Assembly: GCA_002362175.1 (NCBI GenBank)
Contig: DETU01000025.1
Span: 1-17,459 of the forward strand
Length of the DNA stretch: 17,459 nucleotides
Source of the DNA: Ruminococcus sp. UBA3280
GTDB lineage: Bacteria; Bacillota; Clostridia; Oscillospirales; Ruminococcaceae
Direction: 5' to 3'
Shown: positions 1 through 7,285 of the stretch, one piece after another
How positions within the stretch are numbered: position 1 is the stretch's first letter
Layout: the number at the start of each line of letters is the position of its first letter
The notes under the pieces: model-generated
The model's input: only the letters and a program-made list of their open reading frames with translations
Told to the model about the DNA's origin: nothing
Database searches by the model: none
Program-made: the position numbers and the translations under genes

Positions 1-94
1 TACTAATAAATATATGATTTTAGACAATATACCGCCATATTTTACCGTATATATAGTAAAAATATAAAAATTATTATTTTTTCGGGAAAAATAC

Positions 95-123
95 TTTTCA
101 AATTCAGAAAGATGTGGTATAAT
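95..123 (+). promoter_or_regulatory. Sigma-A promoter of the phosphohexomutase gene (extended -10)
   Basis: The -10 box TATAAT (118-123) is preceded by TGG, giving an extended -10. A weaker -35 box, TTTTCA (95-100), lies 17 nt upstream. Transcription should start near 130, leaving a leader of about 20 nt that holds the AGGAGG ribosome site at 140-145. The DNA upstream (1-94) is AT-rich and shows no other recognised signal. Confidence 0.75.
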
Positions 124-151
124 GTTTTATATTTCTTTTAGGAGGTATCTT

Positions 152-1867
152 ATGACAGAAATAGAACTTTATGGTCTTTGGCTTGAAAATGCCACAGAGG
201 ACCCCGACTTGCAAACTGAACTTAAGAGCATTAAAGACGATGCCGACGCTGTAAATGACAGATTTTACCGTGACCTTGAGTTCGGTACAGGAGGATTGAG
301 AGGCGTTATCGGTGCAGGTACTAACCGCATGAACATTTATACGGTAAGACGTGCAACGCAGGGTTTCGCCGATTACCTCAATCAAGAATACACTGACCCA
401 AGTGTTGCTATTTCTTTTGACAGCAGAATCAAATCGGACGTATTTTCAAAAGCAGCCGCTGAAGTTCTTGCGGCAAACGGCATAAAAGTCCACATATATA
501 AAGAACTCATGCCTACACCTTGCCTTTCATTTGCAGTCCGTGAACTGAAATGTCAGGGCGGTATTATGGTAACGGCAAGCCACAACCCAGCCAAGTACAA
601 CGGTTACAAGGTTTACGGTGAAGACGGCTGTCAGATTACTTTAAGAGGTGCTGAAATTATCCTCAGCAAAATCAATTCCCTCGACATATTCAATGATGTA
701 AAGACTTCATCATTCGACGAAGAAGTTGAAAAGGGAAATATTTCATTTATCGGTCAGGAAGTTATTGACGCTTTCTATAAAAACGTTCTTTCAGAGGGTA
801 TCAACACGGAACTTTGTGCTTCAAGCGGTCTGAAAGTTGTATATACACCCCTTAACGGAACTGGAAACAAGCCTGTCCGTGAAATCCTCAGCAGGATTGG
901 TATTTCCGATGTTACTATTGTAAAGGAACAGGAAAATCCTGACGGCAATTTCACAACCTGTCCGTATCCGAATCCCGAAATCCGTGAGGCTCTTGAAGTC
1001 GGTCTCAGATACTGCAATGAAGTTCAGCCTGATTTGCTCCTTGCTACCGACCCCGACTGTGACCGTGTAGGTATTGCCGTACCTGACGGAAACGGTGGTT
1101 TTGCTTTGTTCTCCGGCAATGAAGTAGGTGCAATGCTCCTTGAATACATATGCCATCAGAGAATCAAAAACGGCACTATGCCTGAAAATCCCGTTGCTGT
1201 CAAGACTATCGTTACTACTGATATTGTCAACCTTATCGGCAAGGAATACGGCGTTGAAATAATCGATGTTCTTACAGGATTCAAGTTCATAGGCGAACAG
1301 ATTAAGCTTCTTGAGGACAAAAATCAGGAAAACCGCTATATATTCGGTTTTGAAGAAAGTTACGGCTATCTCTCAGGTACTTATGTACGTGACAAGGACG
1401 CAGTAAATGCTTCAATGCTTATCTGCGAAATGGCTGCTTACTACAGAACACAGGGTATCACCTTATTGCAGGCTCGTGAAAATATGTACAAAAAGTACGG
1501 AGTTTTCTATCAGACTCTGCACAGCTTTACCTTTGAGGGTGAAAGCGGTATGAACAAGATGAATGACATCATGAATACTTTAAGAAACAATCCCCTCGCA
1601 TCAATTGCAGGAATCAGCATCGTTAAGTTCGACGACTACAAAACAGGTATTTCAAAGGATATTGTTTCAGGAACAGAAACGGCAATATCACTTCCAAAAT
1701 CAAATGTTCTTGCGTTCTTCCTTGAAAACGGTTCAAAAGTTATAGTCCGTCCGTCAGGTACAGAACCCAAAATAAAAACCTATTTCACCGCAAAACAGCC
1801 CACTCATGAAGAAGCTGAAAAGCTGGAGGCTGAACTTGCAAGTGACTTTACAAAAATTTTTGAATAA
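152..1867 (+). CDS. pgcA: Alpha-phosphohexomutase (phosphoglucomutase/phosphomannomutase family, PgcA type)
   Basis: This cytoplasmic enzyme should interconvert glucose-1-phosphate and glucose-6-phosphate (possibly also mannose phosphates), feeding UDP-glucose and glycogen or envelope synthesis. All four family signatures are visible. The phosphoserine loop TASHNP is at residues 141-146, with S143 the phosphorylated serine. The metal-binding loop DPDCDR is at 300-305, the sugar-binding loop GFEES at 399-403, and the phosphate-binding loop RPSGTEP at 533-539. The length, 571 aa, matches the long PgcA/PGM2-like group (B. subtilis PgcA is about 580 aa). The frame stays open upstream to 122, but the start at 152 is preferred: it has AGGAGG at 140-145, whereas 122 overlaps the -10 box. 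The gene is monocistronic, with its own promoter and terminator. Family assignment is near certain; sugar preference cannot be read from sequence. Confidence 0.95.
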   Translation: MTEIELYGLWLENATEDPDLQTELKSIKDDADAVNDRFYRDLEFGTGGLRGVIGAGTNRMNIYTVRRATQGFADYLNQEYTDPSVAISFDSRIKSDVFSKAAAEVLAANGIKVHIYKELMPTPCLSFAVRELKCQGGIMVTASHNPAKYNGYKVYGEDGCQITLRGAEIILSKINSLDIFNDVKTSSFDEEVEKGNISFIGQEVIDAFYKNVLSEGINTELCASSGLKVVYTPLNGTGNKPVREILSRIGISDVTIVKEQENPDGNFTTCPYPNPEIREALEVGLRYCNEVQPDLLLATDPDCDRVGIAVPDGNGGFALFSGNEVGAMLLEYICHQRIKNGTMPENPVAVKTIVTTDIVNLIGKEYGVEIIDVLTGFKFIGEQIKLLEDKNQENRYIFGFEESYGYLSGTYVRDKDAVNASMLICEMAAYYRTQGITLLQARENMYKKYGVFYQTLHSFTFEGESGMNKMNDIMNTLRNNPLASIAGISIVKFDDYKTGISKDIVSGTETAISLPKSNVLAFFLENGSKVIVRPSGTEPKIKTYFTAKQPTHEEAEKLEAELASDFTKIFE

Positions 1868-1873
1868 TTTATC

Positions 1874-1902
1874 AGGCGGAGCAACTCTCCGCCTTTGCTT
1901 TT
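1874..1902 (+). terminator. Rho-independent terminator after the phosphohexomutase gene
   Basis: An 8-bp perfect stem, AGGCGGAG (1874-1881) with CTCCGCCT (1887-1894), has a 5-nt loop and is followed by TTTGCTTTT. It begins 6 nt after the stop codon. The ribosome site of the next gene (AAAGGAG, 1904-1910) follows directly, so no separate promoter fits between the two genes. Confidence 0.85.
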
Positions 1903-1920
1903 AAAAGGAGTATTTAAAAT

Positions 1921-2412
1921 ATGAATGACGAACTAAAAAAACAAATATATAATAGTTTAAGGGAAAATGGTCTTATTAAAATATGGAGAGAACAATTGCA
2001 CGAAACAGAAGAAGTGACTTGTGATAGTCCATCTATAAACAATAATGATATTGCTACTTCTTCCGACGGAACACAATACATTAAAAGTCTTGTCATTAAA
2101 TACTTAAATGAAAAAGGTTATCCTCTTACTCAGGACAACATAGACCTTGCAGCAAAAATGTTTCAAGCAAACGGCGGTACAGATATAGCAAAACTCAATG
2201 ATATTCTTAACAAACGCAGTCAGTCAGGCTGGAAACTTGTGAATACTTTCACTAACGAACTTGGTATTAACTCGCACGTTGAACAACATACTTTTAGTAA
2301 TAATGTACATGTAAATTCCACCATTGACCAAATAGTAATGATTTTTGAACGCCCTATGTCAATGACTGACAAAAAAGCACAAGAAATTATAAGTCAGATG
2401 CAAAACAGTTAA
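1921..2412 (+). CDS. Uncharacterised protein with DUF4177-like C-terminal domain
   Basis: The function of this 163-aa protein is not known. It has no signal peptide or membrane segment, so it is probably cytoplasmic. The C-terminal part (about residues 90-143) fits the small DUF4177 pattern: a helix ending in a 'GWKLV' turn, a variable strand, and a final strand 'IVMIFERP'. The DUF4177 family itself has no assigned function. The N-terminal 90 residues are polar and largely helical, and match nothing I recognise. AAAGGAG lies 10 nt before the ATG. The gene sits between the mutase terminator and the rpmE promoter, and no promoter is visible in front of it. It would have to be expressed by read-through of the mutase terminator or from a promoter inside the mutase gene. 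The coding assignment is solid; the domain call is moderate. Confidence 0.75.
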   Translation: MNDELKKQIYNSLRENGLIKIWREQLHETEEVTCDSPSINNNDIATSSDGTQYIKSLVIKYLNEKGYPLTQDNIDLAAKMFQANGGTDIAKLNDILNKRSQSGWKLVNTFTNELGINSHVEQHTFSNNVHVNSTIDQIVMIFERPMSMTDKKAQEIISQMQNS

Positions 2413-2436
2413 ATAAAAAAAATATATCCAAACCAC

Positions 2437-2465
2437 TTGACAAGTAATAAAAAACGTGATAGAAT
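2437..2465 (+). promoter_or_regulatory. Strong sigma-A promoter of rpmE
   Basis: A perfect -35 TTGACA (2437-2442) and a -10 TAGAAT (2460-2465) are separated by exactly 17 nt. TGA in front of the -10 gives an extended -10. Transcription should start near 2472, leaving an untranslated leader of about 80 nt before the rpmE start codon. This is the closest match to consensus in the window, as expected for a ribosomal protein gene. Confidence 0.9.
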
Positions 2466-2471
2466 ATATTA

Positions 2472-2551
2472 ATGTAATGTGATTTGGCACTACTGTCTAA
2501 AGTAACTGATGGGCTGTCGTCTGCAAATAGTATCTGAAAGAGGTGACAATC
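2472..2551 (+). promoter_or_regulatory. rpmE 5' leader, possible structured ribosomal-protein leader
   Basis: The untranslated leader is about 80 nt. A 5-bp helix ATTTG (2482-2486) / CAAAT (2524-2528) could enclose a smaller hairpin, TACT (2491-2494) / AGTA (2501-2504). Leaders that bind L31 and repress its own synthesis are known or proposed in several bacterial groups. Assigning one here is inference from position, length and this weak pairing. I did not recognise a specific leader class. Confidence 0.3.
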
Positions 2552-2755
2552 GTGAAAGAGGGAATCCATCCTAACTTTGTCAAAACTACAATTACCTGCC
2601 ATTGCGGTAACGTAATTGAAACTATGTCCACAAAGGAAAACATCAAGGTTGAAATTTGTTCCAAATGCCACCCGTTCTATACCGGCAAGCAGAAGCTCGT
2701 TGATACAGGCGGTCGTGTTGACAGATTCAAGAAGCGTTTCAATATGGACAAGTAA
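2552..2755 (+). CDS. rpmE: Large ribosomal subunit protein bL31 (zinc-binding form)
   Basis: This 67-aa component of the 50S subunit helps bridge the two ribosomal subunits. The sequence is typical of Firmicutes L31: it begins MKEGIHPNF and contains 'CSKCHPFYTG' and 'GRVDRF'. All four zinc-ligand cysteines are present (C16, C18, C36, C39), so this is the C+ form used when zinc is available. The start is GTG at 2552. An in-frame GTG at 2543 lies inside the ribosome site (AGAGGTGA, 2539-2546) and would add three residues not found in the family. The gene has its own promoter and terminator. Confidence 0.97.
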   Translation: MKEGIHPNFVKTTITCHCGNVIETMSTKENIKVEICSKCHPFYTGKQKLVDTGGRVDRFKKRFNMDK

Positions 2756-2762
2756 GTTATAC

Positions 2763-2788
2763 AGCCGGTCTTTCCTGACCGGCTTTTT
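2763..2788 (+). terminator. Rho-independent terminator after rpmE
   Basis: An 8-bp perfect stem, AGCCGGTC (2763-2770) with GACCGGCT (2777-2784), has a 6-nt loop and runs into a T5 tract. Only 26 nt separate it from the yigZ start codon. Confidence 0.9.
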
Positions 2789-2814
2789 GCGTATAAAAAA
2801 GGACAATTATTATA

Positions 2815-3447
2815 ATGAATTATTTTACTGTTTCTGAACCCGTCAGGGCTTCTTTTATAGAAAAACGCTCGGAATTTATATGCCGTCTTGCTCCCGTGAA
2901 AACAAATGACGAAGCTTTGGATTTTATAAATTCTGTCCGTTCGGAACACCGCAAGGCAAAGCACAACGTCTATGCATATATTCTGCGTAACGATAATATT
3001 TCCCGATATTCCGACGACGGCGAACCGCAGGGAACAGCGGGAGTACCTGTGCTTGACGTTCTGAAAAAAAGAGGACTGACGGACGTATGTGCCGTTGTAA
3101 CACGGTATTTCGGCGGTATTCTTCTCGGCGGAGGCGGTCTTGTGAGAGCTTATTCGCACGCCGTTTCAATTGCCTGTGATTCCGCAAAAATAATGAATAT
3201 GTGTATGTGTCATCGTATCAAAATAAAAACAGACTACGGAATGTACGGAAAAATTTCATATATACTGCCCGATTTCGATACAATAACGGTTTCTTCCGAC
3301 TTCGGAAGTGATGTTATACTTGAAATTCTTGTGCTGAATGAAAAATTTGATGCACTCCGAAAAGAACTTACCGAAATAACAAACGGTGCGGTTTCCGTTG
3401 AGGACTGCGGTGAAATGTATCAGGACTTTTCGTCTGTCGCACTATAA
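2815..3447 (+). CDS. yigZ: YigZ/YvyE family protein (IMPACT family, UPF0029)
   Basis: This 210-aa cytoplasmic protein belongs to the IMPACT family. The eukaryotic member regulates Gcn2-dependent translation control; the bacterial role is not settled. The conserved N-terminal domain shows 'KAKHNVYAY' near residue 50, SDDGEPQGTAG at 66-76 and the glycine-rich RYFGG...GGGGLVRAY stretch at 97-113. The C-terminal 70 residues fit the usual small ferredoxin-like domain (DUF1949). Family length is typically 200-215 aa, so it is full length. AAAGGA (2798-2803) lies 11 nt before the ATG. It is the first gene of a tight cluster with dgt (17-nt gap), dnaG, a sigma-like gene and rpoD. No promoter is visible between the rpmE terminator and its start. 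Confidence 0.92.
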   Translation: MNYFTVSEPVRASFIEKRSEFICRLAPVKTNDEALDFINSVRSEHRKAKHNVYAYILRNDNISRYSDDGEPQGTAGVPVLDVLKKRGLTDVCAVVTRYFGGILLGGGGLVRAYSHAVSIACDSAKIMNMCMCHRIKIKTDYGMYGKISYILPDFDTITVSSDFGSDVILEILVLNEKFDALRKELTEITNGAVSVEDCGEMYQDFSSVAL

Positions 3448-3464
3448 AAAAGAGGTAATTTTTC

Positions 3465-4460
3465 ATGACTTTACGTGAACAGACCGAAAACACAGAGGCT
3501 TTGATTCTAAGTGAATATGCCTGTAAAAGTACCGACAAAAAAATGACGAAACGTACAAAAAAAGAAGAAAAATGTCCGTACCGCACGGATTTTCAGCGTG
3601 ACCGTGACAGGATTCTTCACTGTAAGGCTTTCCGACGTTTAAAACGAAAAACTCAGGTTTTTCTTTCACCCGAGGGCGACCACTACAGAACACGTCTTAC
3701 CCATACTCTTGAGGTCTCGCAGATTGCAAGGACTATTTCCCGTTGTATGCGTATGAATGAGGATTTGACAGAAGCTATTGCACTCGGTCATGATTTGGGT
3801 CACTCCCCTTTCGGTCACTGCGGTGAAGCTGTACTAAATGAAATATGCCCATATGGTTTCAGGCATTATCTTCAAAGTGTGAGAGTTGCCGAAATAATCG
3901 AAAAGAACGGCAACGGACTTAATCTGACTTTTGCAGTAAAAAACGGCATAGCGTGCCATACCAACCGCATATCATCTACAGGAGAAGGAAATATTGTCCG
4001 CCTTGCCGACACAATCGCCTATATAAACCATGACATTGAGGACGCTGTGCGTGCAGGAATTTTAAATGAAAACGACCTGCCGTCCGACTGCGTGGAAATT
4101 CTCGGAAAAAGCAAGTCAGAAAGAATCACTGCTCTTATTTCTTCAGTAATCAGACACGGACACGAAAACATAGATTTTGAGCCGTCAGTACGGCAGGCAC
4201 ATGACAAATTAAAAAATTTCATGTTTGAAAAAGTATACACGGGAAGCAGTGCAAAACAGGAAAATCAGAAAGCCGAAATGCTTATTAAAAAGCTTTATTC
4301 GTACTTCAGAGAACATACGGACAGACTACCCGAAGAATACCACAGAATAATGCACAAAACAGATGCAGACCGTGCGGTATGCGACTATATTTCAGGCATG
4401 AGCGACAAATATGCGGTTGATATATACACCGAAATTTTTATACCAAAATTTTGGAAATAA
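3465..4460 (+). CDS. dgt: dGTP triphosphohydrolase-like HD-domain protein
   Basis: This family cleaves dGTP (and in some members other dNTPs) to the deoxynucleoside and triphosphate, controlling the nucleotide pool for replication. The 331-aa protein has the HD metal centre: H80 in 'THTLEV', H109-D110 in 'GHDLGHSPFGH', and D182 in 'LADTIAYINHD'. An N-terminal 'KAFRRLKRKTQVF' stretch is also typical of the family. The length matches the short Firmicutes form (about 330-340 aa) rather than the 500-aa E. coli enzyme. AGAGGT (3451-3456) lies 8 nt before the start. It sits directly upstream of dnaG, an arrangement common in Clostridia that links nucleotide supply with primer synthesis. The exact substrate range is not readable from sequence. 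Confidence 0.93.
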   Translation: MTLREQTENTEALILSEYACKSTDKKMTKRTKKEEKCPYRTDFQRDRDRILHCKAFRRLKRKTQVFLSPEGDHYRTRLTHTLEVSQIARTISRCMRMNEDLTEAIALGHDLGHSPFGHCGEAVLNEICPYGFRHYLQSVRVAEIIEKNGNGLNLTFAVKNGIACHTNRISSTGEGNIVRLADTIAYINHDIEDAVRAGILNENDLPSDCVEILGKSKSERITALISSVIRHGHENIDFEPSVRQAHDKLKNFMFEKVYTGSSAKQENQKAEMLIKKLYSYFREHTDRLPEEYHRIMHKTDADRAVCDYISGMSDKYAVDIYTEIFIPKFWK

Positions 4461-4473
4461 CGGAGGGATAAAT

Positions 4474-6225
4474 ATGCCCCGAAACGACGAATTTCTTTAT
4501 AATCTGCGTAATGCCAACCCTATCGAAACCGTAATAGGTTCTTATGTGAATATTCAGAAACGTGGCAGAAATTATCTTTGTTCATGTCCGTTTCACTCGG
4601 AAAAAACACCGTCATGTACTGTTTTTACAGATACACAGACTTTTCATTGTTTCGGTTGTGGAGCAGGCGGTGATGTTATAACTTTTATAATGAAAATCGA
4701 AAATCTCGATTTTATGGAAGCGGTTAAACTTCTTGCACAGCGTTCAGGTGTGGAAATGCCTCAAAATTCCTATGCATACAACAGTCAGTACGCCCAGAGA
4801 AAAACACGTATATATGAAATGAACCGCATTTCCGCAAATTTTTTCTATACAAACCTTATAAAAGGCAGTGACAAGTCGGGAATCAGATATTTTGTTGACC
4901 GTCGTCTTTCACCTGCAACCATAAAAAAATACGGTCTTGGTTATGCTCCTGACTCATGGGACAGCCTTGTAAATCTTCTTCATTCAAAAGGGTATACCGA
5001 CGAAGAAATAGCTGACGCATGGCTTGGCGGACGTTCACAGAAAAACGGAAATATATACGATATGTTCAGAAAAAGAGTGATGTTTCCCATTTCAGACCTT
5101 AAAGGGAATATAATAGGTTTCGGCGGACGTGTGCTTGACAACTCTGTTCCGAAATACCTGAACACAGCAAAAACTCCCGTATTCGACAAGGGTTCAAATC
5201 TCTTTTCACTGAACTTTGCAAAAAATTCCGACACAAAAAGTATCATTTTATGTGAGGGATATATGGACGTTATTGCACTGAATCAGGCTGGCTTTGAAAA
5301 CGCCGTCGCCACACTCGGTACAGCCATCACTCCTGAACAGGCTCGTCTTATAAGTCACTATGCCGACCACGTTATTATTGCTTATGACAGCGACAATGCA
5401 GGACAGAATGCAGCTCAGAAAGCGATAAATCATTTTTCGGAAGTCGGTGTGCGGACAACTGTTATCCGCATGGAAGGTGCTAAAGACCCCGACGAATATA
5501 TAAAAAAATTCGGGCATGACCGTTTCAGAATGTTGCTTGAAAGTTCTTATGACGCTACAAATTTTATGCTTGACAAATGTGAAAACGGTCTTGACCTTTC
5601 GTCAGAATCAGGACGTGTGGAACTGCTGAAAAAAGTTTCGTCTGTTCTTGCAGGAATCGAAAACAGGCTTGAACGTGAAGTATATATTTCCCGAACGGCA
5701 CAGAAATGCGGTATTTCTGCCGATACACTCAAGGCTCATATAAACGATATTCTGCGGAAATCACAGAATACCGAAAGGAAAAATGCATGGCGTTCAACCG
5801 TTTCGGAGGTAACAAGAAAAAATGACAATATAAATCCCGAAGCGGTAAAATTCAGGAAAGAAGCAAACGCCGAAGAAAATATAATATACTTCCTGCTGAA
5901 ACGTCCCGAAGATTATCGGGATATTGAAAAGGAAATACCGCCTGAATTTTTTGTAACTCCGTTTTACAAAAGAGTATACACGGCTGTTCTCAAACATCTT
6001 AAAGCAGATTGTATATTTTCACTGTCACTGCTTGCCGACGAATTTTCAACCGACGAAATGGGCAGAATAAGCGGAATAATAGCCACTTACAGTGATAAGG
6101 GAATAAACAGGAAAGTTATTTCACAATGTGCTGATATTCTGAAAAATACAGACAGTTCCGTCAAAAACGGCAACGATATAAGCAACGACGATTTACAAAA
6201 ACTTTTTGCGTCAAAGAAAAAATAG
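4474..6225 (+). CDS. dnaG: DNA primase
   Basis: DnaG makes the RNA primers for chromosome replication and acts with the replicative helicase at the fork. The 583-aa protein has its domains in the usual order. The zinc-binding domain carries C38, H41, C59 and C62 (CPFH ... CFGC). The Toprim RNA-polymerase core follows, with E261 in 'CEGYMDV' and D305/D307 in 'AYDSDNAG'. A diverged helical C-terminal part from about residue 430 fits the helicase-interaction domain. The frame is open from 4411, inside dgt, but ATG 4474 is chosen because GGAGGG (4462-4467) sits 6 nt before it and the protein then starts as other primases do. It follows dgt by 13 nt and precedes the sigma-like gene by 12 nt, so all are probably co-transcribed. 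Confidence 0.97.
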   Translation: MPRNDEFLYNLRNANPIETVIGSYVNIQKRGRNYLCSCPFHSEKTPSCTVFTDTQTFHCFGCGAGGDVITFIMKIENLDFMEAVKLLAQRSGVEMPQNSYAYNSQYAQRKTRIYEMNRISANFFYTNLIKGSDKSGIRYFVDRRLSPATIKKYGLGYAPDSWDSLVNLLHSKGYTDEEIADAWLGGRSQKNGNIYDMFRKRVMFPISDLKGNIIGFGGRVLDNSVPKYLNTAKTPVFDKGSNLFSLNFAKNSDTKSIILCEGYMDVIALNQAGFENAVATLGTAITPEQARLISHYADHVIIAYDSDNAGQNAAQKAINHFSEVGVRTTVIRMEGAKDPDEYIKKFGHDRFRMLLESSYDATNFMLDKCENGLDLSSESGRVELLKKVSSVLAGIENRLEREVYISRTAQKCGISADTLKAHINDILRKSQNTERKNAWRSTVSEVTRKNDNINPEAVKFRKEANAEENIIYFLLKRPEDYRDIEKEIPPEFFVTPFYKRVYTAVLKHLKADCIFSLSLLADEFSTDEMGRISGIIATYSDKGINRKVISQCADILKNTDSSVKNGNDISNDDLQKLFASKKK

Positions 6226-6237
6226 ACGGGTGCTAAC

Positions 6238-7218
6238 ATGGAAGATAATAAAATCAGTCCTTATATAGACTATGACATTGAACAGCTCCTCTTGTCCGAT
6301 GGTATAGAAATTGACAAATATGTAAAAATGTATCTCAACGAAATAAAACGTATTCCTCCTCTTACTCCCGAAACAGAAAAACATCTCTTACAGAATCTCG
6401 ACGACAAAAAAACACGCACAAAACTCTTGGAAAGTTATCTGCGGTTTGTCGTTATGATTACCAGAGATTATACAGACAAAGATAAATTGATAAACCTTGT
6501 TCAGAGCGGAAATTCAGGATTTCTGAAAGCCGTTGAAAGTTTTGATGGTAATATGAATTTTGCGGAACACGCTGAAAAATATATCCGCCGAGAAATAACT
6601 TCCGAAATTGAACTCAGCAACGCTGTAAGAATCCCTATATTCACTATAAATACAATTGAACGTTCAGTAGACGCAAACCATAATATTACTGTAAAAAAAA
6701 TAGCCGACATACTGCAACACACTGAATTTGATTCAAAGCAGATTGATACAATATACCGTCACTGTAAACAAAGGAAAATAAATATAGCAAGCGATGTCAG
6801 CCCATATATAGATTATGAAGTTGAAAAGGCTATTTCAGCGGAAAATATTGAAATCTGTGAAACTTTAAAAGAATATTTCACAAGAATAAAAAGAGCTGTT
6901 CCGTTTCTTACTCCCGAAACAGAAAAACATATTTTACAGAATCTCGACGACAAAACAACACGCACAAAACTTTCAGAGGGTTATCTGCGGTTTGTTGTTA
7001 TGATTGCAAAGGAGTATATTGACAGTAGAAATAAACTGATTTACCTTATTGCAAATGGAAATTCCGGACTCTCTAAAGCTATTGAAAGTTTTGACTGTAC
7101 TGAAAATATCAGCTTTTCTTTACTTGCTGAATTTCTTATTCGTCAGAAAATACTTAAAGTTGTCCGAAGCAATGAAAAATATATGAAAATTCCGATATTC
7201 TATAAAAGAAAAAAGTGA
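6238..7218 (+). CDS. Tandem sigma-70 head protein lacking regions 3 and 4 (possible RNA polymerase-binding sigma mimic)
   Basis: I do not recognise this 326-aa protein as a named family. It contains two diverged copies of the sigma-70 head. Copy 1 is residues 7-140 and copy 2 residues 188-320, both resembling residues 71-206 of the RpoD encoded just downstream. Shared landmarks include 'IDKYVKMYLNEIKRIPPLT' (RpoD 'IDDPVKIYLKEIGRVPLLT'), 'YLRFVVMI' and the region 2.2 pattern 'KAVESFD' (RpoD 'KAVEKFD'). Residues 149-185 resemble RpoD region 1.1. In both copies the -10-melting aromatics of region 2.3 are lost: RpoD TWWIRQ at 180-185 becomes EKYIRR in copy 1 and EFLIRQ in copy 2. There is no region 3, no region 4 and no helix-turn-helix. 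The frame is intact. The ribosome site is weak (GGGTG). Binding to RNA polymerase core without promoter recognition is my inference; a decaying duplicate is the alternative. Confidence 0.8.
   Translation: MEDNKISPYIDYDIEQLLLSDGIEIDKYVKMYLNEIKRIPPLTPETEKHLLQNLDDKKTRTKLLESYLRFVVMITRDYTDKDKLINLVQSGNSGFLKAVESFDGNMNFAEHAEKYIRREITSEIELSNAVRIPIFTINTIERSVDANHNITVKKIADILQHTEFDSKQIDTIYRHCKQRKINIASDVSPYIDYEVEKAISAENIEICETLKEYFTRIKRAVPFLTPETEKHILQNLDDKTTRTKLSEGYLRFVVMIAKEYIDSRNKLIYLIANGNSGLSKAIESFDCTENISFSLLAEFLIRQKILKVVRSNEKYMKIPIFYKRKK
6361..6459 (+). repeat. Internal DNA repeat, copy 1 (within the sigma-like gene)
   Basis: This 99-bp stretch matches 6907-7005 with 9 mismatches and no gaps (about 91% identity by eye). 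It encodes the LTPETEK ... RFVVMI part of region 1.2-2.1. The flanking parts of the two protein copies are much more diverged at DNA level. Confidence 0.85.
6682..6792 (+). other. Segment encoding a sigma region 1.1-like domain between the two sigma heads
   Basis: Residues 149-185 of the sigma-like protein align without gaps to RpoD residues 20-57. Over a 31-residue core (from 'KKIADIL' against 'KEITDAL') I count 12 identities, including 'EFD/DFD', 'T-Y' and 'C'. In sigma-A proteins region 1.1 is acidic and occupies the DNA channel of the holoenzyme until promoter entry. Its presence means the repeat unit is the whole 1.1-1.2-2 head, with the first copy's 1.1 missing. Confidence 0.65.
6907..7005 (+). 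repeat. Internal DNA repeat, copy 2 (within the sigma-like gene)
   Basis: This is the partner of 6361-6459 at an offset of 546 bp, exactly 182 codons, so both copies are read in the same frame. Confidence 0.85.
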
Positions 7219-7285
7219 TTTCGTCCGAATATACGGCTTAATCTTATATACACTATGGATAAACAAAAAACAGGAGGTATTTTTT

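Noticed and set aside
1..60. Weak inverted repeats TACTA/TAGTA and ATATAC/GTATAT at the start of the window
   Set aside because: The arms are short and AT-rich with long spacers, as expected by chance in such sequence, and no gene lies beside them other than the mutase promoter downstream.
122..151. Upstream start for the phosphohexomutase giving ten extra residues
   Set aside because: ATG 122 overlaps the -10 box and has no ribosome site, while ATG 152 follows AGGAGG at a good distance.
4411..4473. Upstream start for dnaG inside dgt
   Set aside because: The extra 21 residues are the dgt 3' end read in another frame. ATG 4474 has a clear GGAGGG site and the expected primase N-terminus.
7219..7285. 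Dedicated rpoD promoter, and a near-palindrome CCGAATATACGG at 7225-7236
   Set aside because: The -10-like strings (TATATA, TATACA) have no acceptable -35 box 16-18 nt upstream, and the 12-bp near-palindrome has a mismatch and no context.
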